From assembly GCF_000472965.1 (NCBI RefSeq), contig NZ_AXAU01000023.1:36095-100094 (forward strand): a stretch of DNA of 64,000 nt. The letters run 5' to 3'. The notes beneath the pieces are model-generated. The model was given only the letters and a program-made list of their open reading frames with translations, was not told the DNA's origin and searched no databases. Within the stretch, counting starts at the first letter, position 1; each line of letters starts with the position of its first letter. Below, piece by piece: positions 8,455 through 18,261 of this stretch. Source of the stretch: Bradyrhizobium murdochi. GTDB taxonomy: Bacteria; Pseudomonadota; Alphaproteobacteria; Rhizobiales; Xanthobacteraceae. The translations under genes and the position numbers were made by a program.

Positions 8455-8650
8455 CGTCGCCCCTGCGACCCGTCTTCGCCAAGGCTTCGCCGGGGCTTGG
8501 CGTTGGGCTCGCCGAAGCTTTAGCGAAGGCGGCACGCAGGGACCCATAACCACCGGCGGTTTTAGTAAAGCTCAGAAGGGGCCACAAGCAGTTTGCTTGA
8601 GCCGTGAGGTCACGGGAGTGTGGGTCCCTGCGTTCGCCGGGACGACATTA
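8455..8650. repeat. Composite repeat between proC and the YbjN-like gene
   Basis: The region holds inverted segments: ACGCAGGGACCCATA near 8534 and TGTGGGTCCCTGCGT near 8620. It also has a smaller nested set reading CTTCGCCAAGGCTTCGCCGG / CGCCGAAGCTTTAGCGAAGG near 8468-8530. It accounts for most of the gap and for the false N-terminal extension of proC. Confidence 0.65.
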
Positions 8651-8674
8651 TGCGTGTGGAGGCGACTAGGAGAC

Positions 8675-9175
8675 CTACGCCTCGCCCTCGGTATCGAACA
8701 TCGCCGCGCTCATGGCTTCCGCGGCGCTCTTTCCCGCCCAAACCACAAACTGGAACGCGGGGTAGTAGCGCTCGCAGGCGTGGATGGCGCCGGCCAGCAT
8801 GACCTCGCATTGCGCGGTCGAGGCGGTCAGCCCGCCCGGCAGCAGCAGCGCTTGCCGGTACATGATCATGCCGGTGTGGTTCCAGATGTCGAAATGGCCG
8901 ACCCATAATTGTTCGTTGATCGCCGCGATCAGCCGCTGCACTTCGGCACGGCGTGCGGGAGGAATCTTCATGTCGAAGGCGGAGGCGAGGTGCAGCGCCT
9001 CGATCTCGGCCATCCAGGTGAAGGAGAGCTGGTAGTCGGTCCAGTTCCCCTTGGAGACGATCGTGACTTCGTCTTCGCCGGAGCGCTCGAACGCCCAATT
9101 GTTTTCGGCGGCGATGTCCTCGACTGCCGCGAGCGGGTTGTTCCGGGAATCAATAATGCCTTCGAGGAGGGACAT
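8675..9175 (-). CDS. YbjN domain-containing protein
   Basis: This cytoplasmic protein of about 166 residues resembles the YbjN family, which has the fold of type III secretion chaperones. Characteristic stretches are VEDIAAENNWAFERSGEDEV, WTDYQLSFTWM, LLLPGGLT and ACERYYPAFQFVVWAGKS. I chose the ATG at 9175 (MSLLEGIIDS), since the 58 residues further upstream in the open frame look non-coding. It precedes proC on the same strand, an arrangement I recall from related alphaproteobacteria. Its biochemical role is not known; E. coli YbjN affects motility and stress phenotypes. Confidence 0.85.
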   Translation of the reverse strand: MSLLEGIIDSRNNPLAAVEDIAAENNWAFERSGEDEVTIVSKGNWTDYQLSFTWMAEIEALHLASAFDMKIPPARRAEVQRLIAAINEQLWVGHFDIWNHTGMIMYRQALLLPGGLTASTAQCEVMLAGAIHACERYYPAFQFVVWAGKSAAEAMSAAMFDTEGEA

Positions 9176-9512
9176 GCCGTCTCGACCCTGTTTCTTGAAT
9201 TCTTCTGATACGCACGCAAGGGACGGCACGCGTTGAACCGATGTGGCGCCGCCGACTGCAATCCCCCGTTCGCGGATCATCCCGGGGCCTGCCGAGATCA
9301 AGTGATGTGATTTGCGGAATCCGCGCAACTCACCCCTGAGTCCGTCCACAGGCCAAAGCGGCGTCGTCCACAGGTGTTCGGGGCTACAAAATGCAAACTT
9401 GAGAACAAACCGGAATCAGATTCCGGAATTAAGGAATCTTGCCGCCACAATGGTTAACGGACGGTTAAAGAAAAGCCTCTTCGCGTTTGCCGGTCCTCGA
9501 AGAAGGCGCGGC
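9176..9512. other. Intergenic region, no gene seen
   Basis: This gap of about 335 bp lies upstream of the YbjN-like gene and downstream of the membrane protein at 9513. Open frames here are short and have no family features. CCACAGG occurs twice, near 9349 and 9375. No terminator with a T-run is evident. Confidence 0.5.
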
Positions 9513-11132
9513 CTACTCGCGCGCAGCCAATGGACACGCCTCGATCGCAGTCCCGAGCTGCGCGCCCTCGATTTCGACGCAGGGCCTGGAAGGATCCATG
9601 CGCAAACCATATCGCTCCAGCAACTGTTCGCGGATCGGCTTGCCCTGCATGTGCAATTCCCATATGCCGCCCGGCATTGGTGATGCCAGCCCGGCCCGAA
9701 TACGGCGGTCGAACCTGCCATCGGGCATGATGGGCAAGGCGATGTCGGCGATCTGATAGAACCGCGACTGCGGCGGCAGCAGCGGGGCGACATAGGCGAT
9801 CGGCTTGTCGATAATGAGATAGTTTGCAGGCTGGTGAAGCTGCTCGGGAATCGCGGGGTTGAATGGATTGGACCAGGGGCGGCGGAACCAGTCACCCGGT
9901 TGCGACCACAACGCGACGCACAACGCCGTCGCGACCATCACGGAATTGACAGGCACTGCGGAGATGCGGCCTGACGGTGCTCCTGGCGTCGCTGCCATAC
10001 AGCGCGCGATCAGCAGGACGACCAGCGGCGCGCATAACAGCTCCAGCACGATTGCGTAACGCTGAATCGCGAACAGCGCGAGCCATGTCGCATAGGAGAC
10101 GGCGAAGAACAGCAGGAATTGAACGTCGCGGCGCGTGAAGATCGTGGCACGGTTGACGAGCGAGCGGCCGATGCCGAGCACGATCAACACCATCGCGACC
10201 GCAAACCGCGCGTCACGAAATGGATATTCAGAGCTCCTGTGGTCGCCGACCAGCCAGAAGAAGGGATAGGCCAGCGCGTCCAGCAGGCCGCGCGGCATGA
10301 ACTGCCAGTCCATGATGTTCGTCGGGACCAGTTCTTTGGACTGGAACACGGCATTGAAGAGCGGGAAAATCGGATTGCCCATCTCGCGCCAGAGCATCAG
10401 CCCCCAGGCGCCGCCGGTCGCCAGCGCGCCGATCAGTCCGCCGACTCCGAGACAGAGCGTTGCAAGCAGCGGCCGCGCCGCAAGCAGCACGGCGGCAGCC
10501 ACTCCGAGCGCATAGACGACGTTGGTCAACTTCAGCCCGACGGCCGCGCCGATCAACAGCCCGGCGAGGACGTACCGCCCGTGATGCGATCCATTTGCCG
10601 ACAGGATCAGGATACAGCCTGCAACAATCGGAAGCGCGGTGAGGATGTCGGAGAAGCTCGTGCCCACTTCCGAAAGCGTCATCGGTCCGACGGCCGCAAT
10701 CAGGATCGCGGCGCCGATCGCGCTTGCCGTCGCCGCTTCCCGCAGCAGGACGCGGACGAGAAAATAAATCAGCAGCAGATTAAGGCCGTGTATCGCGCCG
10801 ATGATCATCAGGCCGTAGGGTGCCGGCAGCAGATGGCGCAGATAGTAAAGCGGGAAATAGACGGCCGGATTGAAGTAGGTCTGAAAGCCGGCCGGCAAGG
10901 CATCGATGCCGTAGCGGCCGTTGATGACCGCCCAGACATTATACTCGTGGTAATTTTGCCAATCCCAGTTGACGTCCTCGCCGGCAAACCAGGTGTAGAA
11001 CGCGCCGGCCAGCAACGAGCCGAGCGCGATGGCCATTGGCACCAGGACATTGGTCTGAAGGATTGACGTTCGCCAGGCCCGCTGCGCGGGCCTTGCTGCA
11101 TCCGTGCCGGCAACGTCAGCGGCGTGTGTCAC
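9513..11132 (-). CDS. Multi-pass membrane protein, probable GT-C type glycosyltransferase
   Basis: This protein of about 539 residues has roughly ten or more hydrophobic segments, the first near residues 31-49. Early acidic/aromatic loop residues (FAGEDVNWDWQNYHEYNVW) recall the first loop of GT-C polyprenol-phosphate-sugar transferases, where an acidic pair is catalytic. The start is GTG at 11132. The C-terminal 150 residues are mostly soluble with two Cys, suggesting a periplasmic tail. No polysaccharide genes flank it. An undefined polytopic protein is the alternative; substrate and pathway are unknown. Confidence 0.75.
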   Translation of the reverse strand: MTHAADVAGTDAARPAQRAWRTSILQTNVLVPMAIALGSLLAGAFYTWFAGEDVNWDWQNYHEYNVWAVINGRYGIDALPAGFQTYFNPAVYFPLYYLRHLLPAPYGLMIIGAIHGLNLLLIYFLVRVLLREAATASAIGAAILIAAVGPMTLSEVGTSFSDILTALPIVAGCILILSANGSHHGRYVLAGLLIGAAVGLKLTNVVYALGVAAAVLLAARPLLATLCLGVGGLIGALATGGAWGLMLWREMGNPIFPLFNAVFQSKELVPTNIMDWQFMPRGLLDALAYPFFWLVGDHRSSEYPFRDARFAVAMVLIVLGIGRSLVNRATIFTRRDVQFLLFFAVSYATWLALFAIQRYAIVLELLCAPLVVLLIARCMAATPGAPSGRISAVPVNSVMVATALCVALWSQPGDWFRRPWSNPFNPAIPEQLHQPANYLIIDKPIAYVAPLLPPQSRFYQIADIALPIMPDGRFDRRIRAGLASPMPGGIWELHMQGKPIREQLLERYGLRMDPSRPCVEIEGAQLGTAIEACPLAARE

Positions 11133-11265
11133 GCTTGTTCCATGTGCGTCGCCCGGGCGATCTGGAGTTGGGCACGTCAGACACCTCTAGGATGCCGGCT
11201 TTAAGGATTCGTGAATGTTTTGCCGTGCATCGATGCCTCTCGGATCGTTCGCAAATCGCGCGCGC

Positions 11266-12244
11266 TCACTCCGGCTTTAGCCCACCTGCGCGGACTACCT
11301 TGCCCCACTTCTCGGTCTCGTCTGCGATCAGTCTGCCGAAATCGGCAGGCGAGCCCGGCATCGGGTCGCCGCCGATCGCGGCAAGCCGGGCCTTCATGCC
11401 GGGATCGGCGACCGCCGCGTTGATTTCTTTGTTGAGCTTGTCGATGATCTCGGCCGGCGTGTTCTTCGGTGCCGCGAAGCCGTACCACTGGCTGGCTTCG
11501 TAGCCTGCTACGACATCGCCTTCCGTCGGAACCTCCGGCAGCTCCGCCATGCGCGTGGCCGTCGTCACCGCGAGCGCGCGCAGCTTGCCGGTCTTGATGT
11601 GATCGGCGGTGCCGGGCGCGGCGGCAAACAGGATTTGCACCTGGCCGCTGATCAGATCCGTCATCGCCGGCCCCTGGCCGCGATAGGGGACGTGGACCAT
11701 GTCGACGCCGGTCATCATCTTGAACAGCTCGCCCGCCATGTGCGGCGCGCTGCCGCTGCCGGCGGAGGCCATGTTAACCTTTCCAGGGTTTGGCTTTGGC
11801 GTAAGCGATGAATTCGGCCAAGGTCTGCGCCGGCACCGCGGGGTGCACCAGCACCACCATCGGCACACGAATGACGCCGGCCACCGGCGCAATGTCGCGG
11901 ACGAAATTGAAACTGAGCTTTTCGTAGAGCGAGGCGTTGACCGCGTTCGGCACCGTCGCCAGCAATAGCGTGTAGCCGTCAGGCGCCGCGTTCACGACCG
12001 CCTCGGTGCCGATATTGCCGCCGGCGCCGGTGCGGTTCTCGACGACGAAGGGTTGCTTGAGATGGTCGGCCAGCCACTGGCCGATCAGCCGCGCCGTAAT
12101 ATCGACGCCGCCTCCGGCGGCGAAGCCGGCCACGATCTTCGTCGGCCGCGTCGGATAATCGAGCGCGGAAGCCAGTCGCGGCAAGGCAGGCGCGGCGATG
12201 AGTGCGCCGGCCAGCTTGAGGAAATTCCGACGAAGAATTTTCAT
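11266..12244 (-). pseudogene. Tripartite tricarboxylate transporter substrate-binding protein (TctC/Bug), frameshifted
   Basis: Two overlapping frames together make one complete Bug/TctC periplasmic binding protein. The N-terminal part (from ATG 12244) has a Tat-like leader (RRNFLKLAGALIAAPALP) and the family segments PTRPTKIVAGFAAGGGVD and NRTGAGGNIGTEAV. It breaks after AYAKAK. The next frame resumes with NPGKVNMASAGSGSAPH and runs to the normal C terminus. The shift fits one extra T in the TTT at 11789-11791 (plus strand). It is a recent pseudogene or a sequence error. No tctAB membrane genes are nearby. Confidence 0.85.
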
Positions 12245-12432
12245 GTTGAGCGTCCCCCTGTTCTTAGCAAGCCTATCCCAATTGCCGCGGTTTGAGTAAA
12301 GGCAGCGATCCGGCAGGCCACATGCCCTGTTTCGGCAGCATGGGGACATGCCGATTCCCCATGCCAAAGACTCTTGCTGACGCCCCGGCCTTGGTCATAT
12401 CCTTCGCCAGGTCGTCCATTCCGGGCGGCCGA

Positions 12433-12578
12433 TGTTCTCAGGGCGGGGTGAAAATCCCCACCGGCGGTAAGGGTGACGTAGCCCAAGCCCGCGAGCGCCT
12501 TCTTCTCGCCTGAGCAGAAGGGTCAGCAGATTCGGTGTGATTCCGAAGCCGACGGTTACAGTCCGGATGAAAGAGAAC
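12433..12578 (+). promoter_or_regulatory. FMN riboswitch (RFN element)
   Basis: Conserved RFN blocks are visible in order: TTCTCAGGGCGGGGTGAAAA, TCCCCACCGGCGGTA, AGCCCGCGAGCG, GGTCAGCAGATTCGGTGTGA, TTCCGAAGCCGACGGTTACA, and GTCCGGATGAAAGAGAAC. The element lies about 80 nt upstream of ribH. FMN binding should lower ribH expression. The space between aptamer and start codon is rich in GC and probably holds the expression platform, but I could not assign the alternative helices. Confidence 0.96.
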
Positions 12579-12659
12579 GGTTTGCGGCGGCCTCGCACCT
12601 TTGCGCGTGGGCCGGCGTCGTTCCGTATGCCCTGATTCTGGTCCTGAAAGAGGAAAGCC

Positions 12660-13238
12660 ATGAATCAGATGTTGCAAGAGCCTGAAGTCCAATCCCAAGC
12701 AGCCGAAGCCCATCACGTTCCTGACGTGCCCGAGCGTCCGCCGGCGCTGGTGCATCCGCGTTTCGTCAAGCCGCAGCGCATCGCGTTCGTGCAGTCGTCG
12801 TGGCACCGCGACGTGGTCGAGGAATGCCGCATTGCCTTCCTTGAAGAGATCGAAGCGCGCCATATCACGCGTGCGCAGGTCGATCTGTTCGAGGTGCCGG
12901 GCTCGTTCGAAATACCGCTGCATGCGCAACTGCTCGCGAAGACGCGGCGCTACACCGCGATCGTGGCCGCCGGCCTCGTCGTCGACGGCGGCATCTATCG
13001 CCACGAATTCGTCGCCGACACCGTGATCAAGGCGCTGATGGACGTGCAACTCAGGACCGAGGTGCCGGTATTCTCGGCGGTGCTGACGCCGCAGCAATTC
13101 CATGAAAGCGCCGTGCACCACGAATTCTTCCGCAAGCATTTCGTCATCAAGGGCATCGAGGTCGCGGAAGCCTGCGCCAACACGCTGCACAGCCTGGAGC
13201 GGCTGCGCGGTCAGGTCGCGGCAGGGATTGGGGGGTAG
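12660..13238 (+). CDS. ribH: 6,7-dimethyl-8-ribityllumazine synthase, type II
   Basis: This 192-residue enzyme of riboflavin synthesis condenses 5-amino-6-ribitylamino-uracil with dihydroxybutanone phosphate. Diagnostic segments are RIAFVQSSWHRDVVEECR, DLFEVPGSFEIPLHA, AAGLVVDGGIYRHEFVADTV, and PVFSAVLTPQQFHES with the following His residues near the active site. The long N-terminal arm and the YRHEF segment match the RibH2 form of Brucella and Mesorhizobium, which is decameric, rather than the icosahedral form. It is preceded by an FMN riboswitch and stands apart from other rib genes, so it responds to flavin on its own. Confidence 0.94.
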   Translation: MNQMLQEPEVQSQAAEAHHVPDVPERPPALVHPRFVKPQRIAFVQSSWHRDVVEECRIAFLEEIEARHITRAQVDLFEVPGSFEIPLHAQLLAKTRRYTAIVAAGLVVDGGIYRHEFVADTVIKALMDVQLRTEVPVFSAVLTPQQFHESAVHHEFFRKHFVIKGIEVAEACANTLHSLERLRGQVAAGIGG

Positions 13239-13245
13239 CTCAACC

Positions 13246-13399
13246 CGTCATTGCGAGGAACCACCGGGTCCGGCCTTCGGCCGGCCCGATGATAAACTCC
13301 GTGACGAAGCAATCCATCCTTCTTTGCGGTTCGTTGGATTGCTTCGCGGAGCCTGTCATCAGGCGCGCATTCGCGCGACCCCGGTGGCTCGCAATGACG
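13246..13399. repeat. Long palindromic repeat, CGTCATTGCGAGG type
   Basis: The repeat starts CGTCATTGCGAGGAACCACC and ends in GTGGCTCGCAATGACG. Inner inverted parts such as GAAGCAATCCATC and GGATTGCTTCGC lie between. It fills the ribH to SDR gap. The family is widespread in proteobacterial intergenic DNA. Confidence 0.75.
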
Positions 13400-13424
13400 A
13401 ATGAACTCTCGATTGGAGTCATCG

Positions 13425-14240
13425 ATGGTCAACAGCTCGCAGGAATCTTCCGATTGGCTCGGCTTGTCAGGCCGCGTCTGCGTGGTGACGGGCGGGGGAG
13501 GCGGGATCGGCCGCGCCGTTGCCCTCAGTTTTGCCCAGGCCGGCGCCCGCGTGGCCGCGATCGATCTCGATGAACGTGGCCTTGAGATAACGCGCGCCGA
13601 GCTCGGCAAGCTCGGCGCCGATCATGTGATAGCGCGCTGCGACACGACGGATGTCGAGAGCGTCACGACTGCGGCCGCGACGATCGAGAAATCGCTGGGG
13701 CCATGCAACGTGCTGGTGAACACCGCCGCGGTGCTGCGGCCCGGCGCGCTCGACGTCTTGACGCTTGCCGAATGGAACGCGGTTCTCTCCGTCAACCTGA
13801 CCGGCTACTTCCTCTGCGCGCAGGTGTTTGGCCGGCAGATGCGCGCGCTTGGCCGCGGCAGTATGGTTCACGTCGCGTCAATCGCCGGCAGCAACGCGCA
13901 GGGGCAGAGCGGCGCCTACAGCGTCAGCAAGGCCGGCGTTATCATGCTGTCGCGGCAGCTCGCCAATGAATGGGGGCCGCACGGCATCCGCAGCAATGTC
14001 GTCAGTCCCGGCATGGTGATCACGCCGATGAGCCAGGCGTTCTACGATACGCCCGGCGTCACCGAGCGGCGCGCCGCAGTCGTGCCGTTGCGGCGGGTCG
14101 GCATGCCGCAGGACATGGCCGATGCGATCTTGTTTCTCGCCAGCGACCGCGCGTCCTATGTCAACGGCGAGGAGATCATGGTCGATGGCGGCTACGCCAA
14201 TATGTTGATGAATTTGGTGCCGCGACCGGGATTTGAATGA
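13425..14240 (+). CDS. Short-chain dehydrogenase/reductase (SDR), classical type
   Basis: This NAD(P)-dependent oxidoreductase has about 271 residues. The cofactor motif is VTGGGGGIGRA (TGxxxGxG) near residue 22. NTAAVLRPG is in the NNAG position, and the catalytic Ser and YxxxK appear in VASIAG and AYSVSKAG. The C-terminal part VNGEEIMVDGGYA is typical. Asp in AAIDLDERG after the second strand suggests an NAD(H) preference. I chose the ATG at 13425 because GGAG lies 6-7 nt upstream. The substrate is not predictable. Confidence 0.9.
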   Translation: MVNSSQESSDWLGLSGRVCVVTGGGGGIGRAVALSFAQAGARVAAIDLDERGLEITRAELGKLGADHVIARCDTTDVESVTTAAATIEKSLGPCNVLVNTAAVLRPGALDVLTLAEWNAVLSVNLTGYFLCAQVFGRQMRALGRGSMVHVASIAGSNAQGQSGAYSVSKAGVIMLSRQLANEWGPHGIRSNVVSPGMVITPMSQAFYDTPGVTERRAAVVPLRRVGMPQDMADAILFLASDRASYVNGEEIMVDGGYANMLMNLVPRPGFE

Positions 14241-14245
14241 GAAGC

Positions 14246-14368
14246 CGTAGGGTGGGCAAAGCCAACGGGTCGCGCGAATGCGCGCCCGATGACAGGCTCC
14301 GCGTGCCCACCATTCAGGTTCACGTTCGAGGAGACATGGTGGGCACGCTGCGCTTTGCCCACCCTACG
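14246..14368. repeat. Palindromic repeat, GTAGGGTGGGCAAAG family, copy 2
   Basis: The outer arms CGTAGGGTGGGCAAAG and GCTTTGCCCACCCTACG are the same as in copies 1 and 3. The interior differs and includes CGCGCGAATGCGCG. It separates the convergent SDR and prs genes. Confidence 0.85.
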
Positions 14369-14375
14369 AAGTCTT

Positions 14376-15329
<954 letters not shown>

Positions 15330-15501
15330 CAACGCTTCTCCTCGCGCCTTGCTGGATACGACGTTCAGCATATCGAGAAAGTCCTCGGGAACCGGCGCTT
15401 TTTACGAGCGAGGAGATATCAGGCGGGTGGCTCGGCTGGCAACCCATTGATGTCGTTTTCCCGGTCAAAAATCGGCCGATACCGGACTTTAACAGGGCTG
15501 T

Positions 15502-16122
15502 TTATTGGGCGCTGAAGCTGAGCGCCGTGACGCCGGCCGCATCCTGGGCGGGTACTGTTTCTTCCGCACTCGCGACCGCGGGACCGCGGGGCTCCGGGGC
15601 CGGCGCAGGCGCTGCATCCGGGCTTCCGTTGACCATGCCGGACAGACCGCTGAGGCCGGCCTGCGCGATTTTCCGCAACACGAGGTCGTCGGCCGCCGCC
15701 CAGGCGTCGCGGCCAGCCTTGCCGGCGGGCTCTTCGCCGGAAAGCCGCAGCGCACGCTGCTGGTTGTTGTCGTAGACGTCCCAGACCCAGGCTATCACGG
15801 TCTTGCCGCGAACCACCTGTGCCGAGAGATAGCTGCGCACGCGGTAGGATGCCCCGCCCTCGCGTGAGACGATCGACAGGTTTCGGAGCTTCGATTCGCT
15901 GTCGAGCACGCTGACCATCCGGTCGAACACCTGCGGCGGCGGACCGTCGATCGATTCGAACGCCAAGGTGGGACCGCCGCCTGCGCTCGGTGCCATCGCA
16001 TACGAGCCGCTGGCCGCGCCGCCGCCGGCACAGCCACCGAGCGCGCAAGAAACGACAAGCAGCGCCGCGGCAATCATGGCGCGCGGGGTTTGCAGGCACG
16101 AAGCAATCAAGGTGTTCCTCAT
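15502..16122 (-). CDS. Predicted lipoprotein of unknown function
   Basis: This 206-residue protein has an N-terminal signal peptide with a lipobox (SCALGGCAGG, lipidated Cys near residue 31). It is therefore probably anchored to a membrane facing the periplasm. The mature part has a mixed alpha/beta stretch around FDRMVSVLDSESKLRNLS and RSYLSAQVVRGKTVIAWVWD. It ends in a Pro/Ala-rich tail. I do not recognise a named family. It lies between prs and pgeF, a place where I recall similar proteins in Bradyrhizobium. Confidence 0.75.
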   Translation of the reverse strand: MRNTLIASCLQTPRAMIAAALLVVSCALGGCAGGGAASGSYAMAPSAGGGPTLAFESIDGPPPQVFDRMVSVLDSESKLRNLSIVSREGGASYRVRSYLSAQVVRGKTVIAWVWDVYDNNQQRALRLSGEEPAGKAGRDAWAAADDLVLRKIAQAGLSGLSGMVNGSPDAAPAPAPEPRGPAVASAEETVPAQDAAGVTALSFSAQ

Positions 16123-16255
16123 TGCTCCCTGCGATATCGTTAAAATGTGTTAAGGTCTAGGGCAGTGCGTGGATAAGCTCGCCAAAAAGATTGCGTCCGG
16201 CTTGTCCCGTCTCTCCTTCTTGTTGCCAGAATTCGTCAACTCCGCAGGATCATCC

Positions 16256-16365
16256 ATGCGAGCCCTTGTCCTCGATCGCGAATTTACCTTCGCGCAATTG
16301 CCGGCGGCGCTCACCTCCTGGAAGCCGGCCGGGCGCGGGGCAAGGTGGTGCTGCGGGTGAAGTAG
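16256..16365 (+). pseudogene. Remnant of a zinc-type alcohol dehydrogenase / quinone oxidoreductase
   Basis: The segment begins like the N terminus of a quinone oxidoreductase (MRALVLDREFTFAQL). After a frame change it ends with AHLLEAGRARGKVVLRVK and a stop, the usual C terminus of medium-chain dehydrogenases. About 300 internal codons are missing, so a large internal deletion joined the two ends. It has no function as protein and sits just after the convergent pgeF gene. Confidence 0.6.
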
Positions 16366-16367
16366 AA

Positions 16368-17135
16368 TTACTCGCTCGCCAGCGCGATCGCGTGCACGTG
16401 GCGGCCGTAGTCCGGCTCCTTCCGGTGCACTGAGCGGCGATAGCTGTAGAAGCGCTCGTCGGAATAGGTGTCGACGCCGAGGTCGTCGATCATCAGGATG
16501 CCGGCATTCTCCAGCCGCATGCGGATGAATCCGGGAAGATCAAACATCGAATGACCCGCACGCACTGACGGGATGAAGAACACGCCATTCTCCGCATCGG
16601 CATCCATGAAGCGCTCGACGAGTTCACTGCCGACTTCATAGGAGTGCTGGCGGATCAACGGGCCGATGGCGGCAACGATACGAGTGCGGTCGGCGCCGAG
16701 TTTTTCCATTGCGTCGATGGTGGATTCCAAAACACCCGTCAGCGCGCCTTTCCAACCGGCATGCGCGGCACCGATCACGCGCGCGGCGGGGTCAGCGAAG
16801 AGGATCGGCCCGCAATCCGCCGTGGTGACGCCGATCGCGATGCCTTCGGTGCGGGTGACGAGCGCGTCGGCGCGCGGCTTGTCGCCCTGCCATGGTCCGG
16901 TCGCGACCACGGCGTCGGGCGAATGGATTTGGTGCACGCTGAGCAAGTGCTCGGGCGTAACCCCCATCTGCTCGGCCATCCGGCGGCGATTTTCCGCCAC
17001 ATTGGCCGGATCGTCATTGGAGCCGAGGCCGCCATTGAGGCCTTCGTAAATTCCACCTGATACTCCGCCTTCGCGGGTGAAGAACGCGTGGCGCAGCCCT
17101 GGAATGGCTGCGAGCAGCGACGATCCGAACATCAT
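16368..17135 (-). CDS. pgeF: Peptidoglycan editing factor PgeF (multicopper polyphenol oxidase/laccase family, YfiH)
   Basis: This 255-residue protein belongs to the YfiH/DUF152 family. Members hydrolyse wrongly built UDP-MurNAc intermediates in E. coli, and some act as purine nucleoside phosphorylases. The metal/active-site motifs are all visible: SVHQIHSPDAV, TTADCGPILF and GAAHAGWKG. The gene overlaps the end of midA by 4 nt, so the two are co-translated and probably form an operon with lgt. The coupling with lgt fits a cell-envelope role. Confidence 0.92.
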   Translation of the reverse strand: MMFGSSLLAAIPGLRHAFFTREGGVSGGIYEGLNGGLGSNDDPANVAENRRRMAEQMGVTPEHLLSVHQIHSPDAVVATGPWQGDKPRADALVTRTEGIAIGVTTADCGPILFADPAARVIGAAHAGWKGALTGVLESTIDAMEKLGADRTRIVAAIGPLIRQHSYEVGSELVERFMDADAENGVFFIPSVRAGHSMFDLPGFIRMRLENAGILMIDDLGVDTYSDERFYSYRRSVHRKEPDYGRHVHAIALASE

Positions 17136-18253
17136 GCTTTTTCGTCTCCCGGCGGTTCGTCGCTGAGGCCTGCGACCGAGGTGAGATTTGGTTCGGTCAC
17201 CGCAAGCACCTTGAACATCGATCCCATGCCGCCGCGGCCAGAGTCGGTCAGGCGCTTGAGCGCGGCGGAAATGTCGGCGGAAACTTCCGGCGTGGTTTTT
17301 GCCATCAGCGTGGCGGCCCGGGTCTCGATGCCGAGCCGCTTGAGGAATTCGCCCTGCGTCACCGGGCCATGAACGCGCGCGCCGACGTCTTCCGCCGCGC
17401 GCGCCAGCGCCTGGAAATCGACATGGGCGGTGACGTCGGCCTGTCCGGGATTTTTCAGGGGATCGGCAAAACTGTGCCGGGCGATCGCCTGGAAGGTATC
17501 GCCGGCGTCGCTGCGCAGATGGCCGTAATCGATGATCAGCGCCGCGCCGTCCTGGTCGCGCACCCGCGCCGCGATCTTCATCATCTCGCTATCCGGCCGC
17601 CACTCGAACACGGCGCCGATCGGGGCCGCGCGCACCAGCGGCGGCAGCAGCACCTCGAAGCGCGGGATCGGGTCATCCGCGGCGGCGAATACCAGCTTGC
17701 CATTGGCGTCGAGCTCGACGACGCGCTCGTGCCAGCCGGTTTCGCGCTTGACCACCTGATGGATCGGCAGCACGTCGAAATATTCGTTGGCGAGGATGAC
17801 CGCGGGGCCCTCCGGCACGTCATCGATATTGTCATGCCAGGTGATGTTGCGCGCGCCGGATAGCGTTGCCTGCTGCTTCTCGCGCAGCACCGGATTGATC
17901 TCGACGAGATGGATCTGGATCGATTGATCGAGTGGCGGCAGCACCCGGACCGCGCGGAGCGCGTCCGCCATCATGGTGCCGCGGCCGGGGCCGAGCTCGA
18001 CCAGCCGCAGCATCGGCGGCGAGCCGATCGCCTTCCAGACCGAGGCCGTCCATAGCCCGAGCAGTTCGCCGAACATCTGGCTGACCTCGGGCGCAGTGGT
18101 GAAATCGCCCTCACGGCCCAATGGATCGCGCGACACGTAATAGCCGTGCTCGGGATGCATCAGGCACAGTTCCATGTACCGCCAGACCGGCATTGGGCCT
18201 GACGATCTGATCAGCTTGTGGATCTCCGTCTGTAACGGCGAAAATTCGGTCAC
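17132..18253 (-). CDS. SAM-dependent methyltransferase, MidA/NDUFAF7 family
   Basis: This protein of about 373 residues belongs to the DUF185 family. The mitochondrial relative NDUFAF7 methylates an arginine in a complex I subunit. Family features are MPVWRYMELCLMHPEHGYY, DFTTAPEVSQMFGELLG, the SAM-binding LVELGPGRGTMMAD, and ILANEYFDVLPIHQ. I chose GTG at 18253, 8 nt after the lgt stop. The open frame continues upstream, but there it overlaps lgt in another frame. It is placed between lgt and pgeF. A role in respiratory complex I assembly is an inference from the family. Confidence 0.9.
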   Translation of the reverse strand: MTEFSPLQTEIHKLIRSSGPMPVWRYMELCLMHPEHGYYVSRDPLGREGDFTTAPEVSQMFGELLGLWTASVWKAIGSPPMLRLVELGPGRGTMMADALRAVRVLPPLDQSIQIHLVEINPVLREKQQATLSGARNITWHDNIDDVPEGPAVILANEYFDVLPIHQVVKRETGWHERVVELDANGKLVFAAADDPIPRFEVLLPPLVRAAPIGAVFEWRPDSEMMKIAARVRDQDGAALIIDYGHLRSDAGDTFQAIARHSFADPLKNPGQADVTAHVDFQALARAAEDVGARVHGPVTQGEFLKRLGIETRAATLMAKTTPEVSADISAALKRLTDSGRGGMGSMFKVLAVTEPNLTSVAGLSDEPPGDEKA

Positions 18254-18261
18254 GGCCTGCC

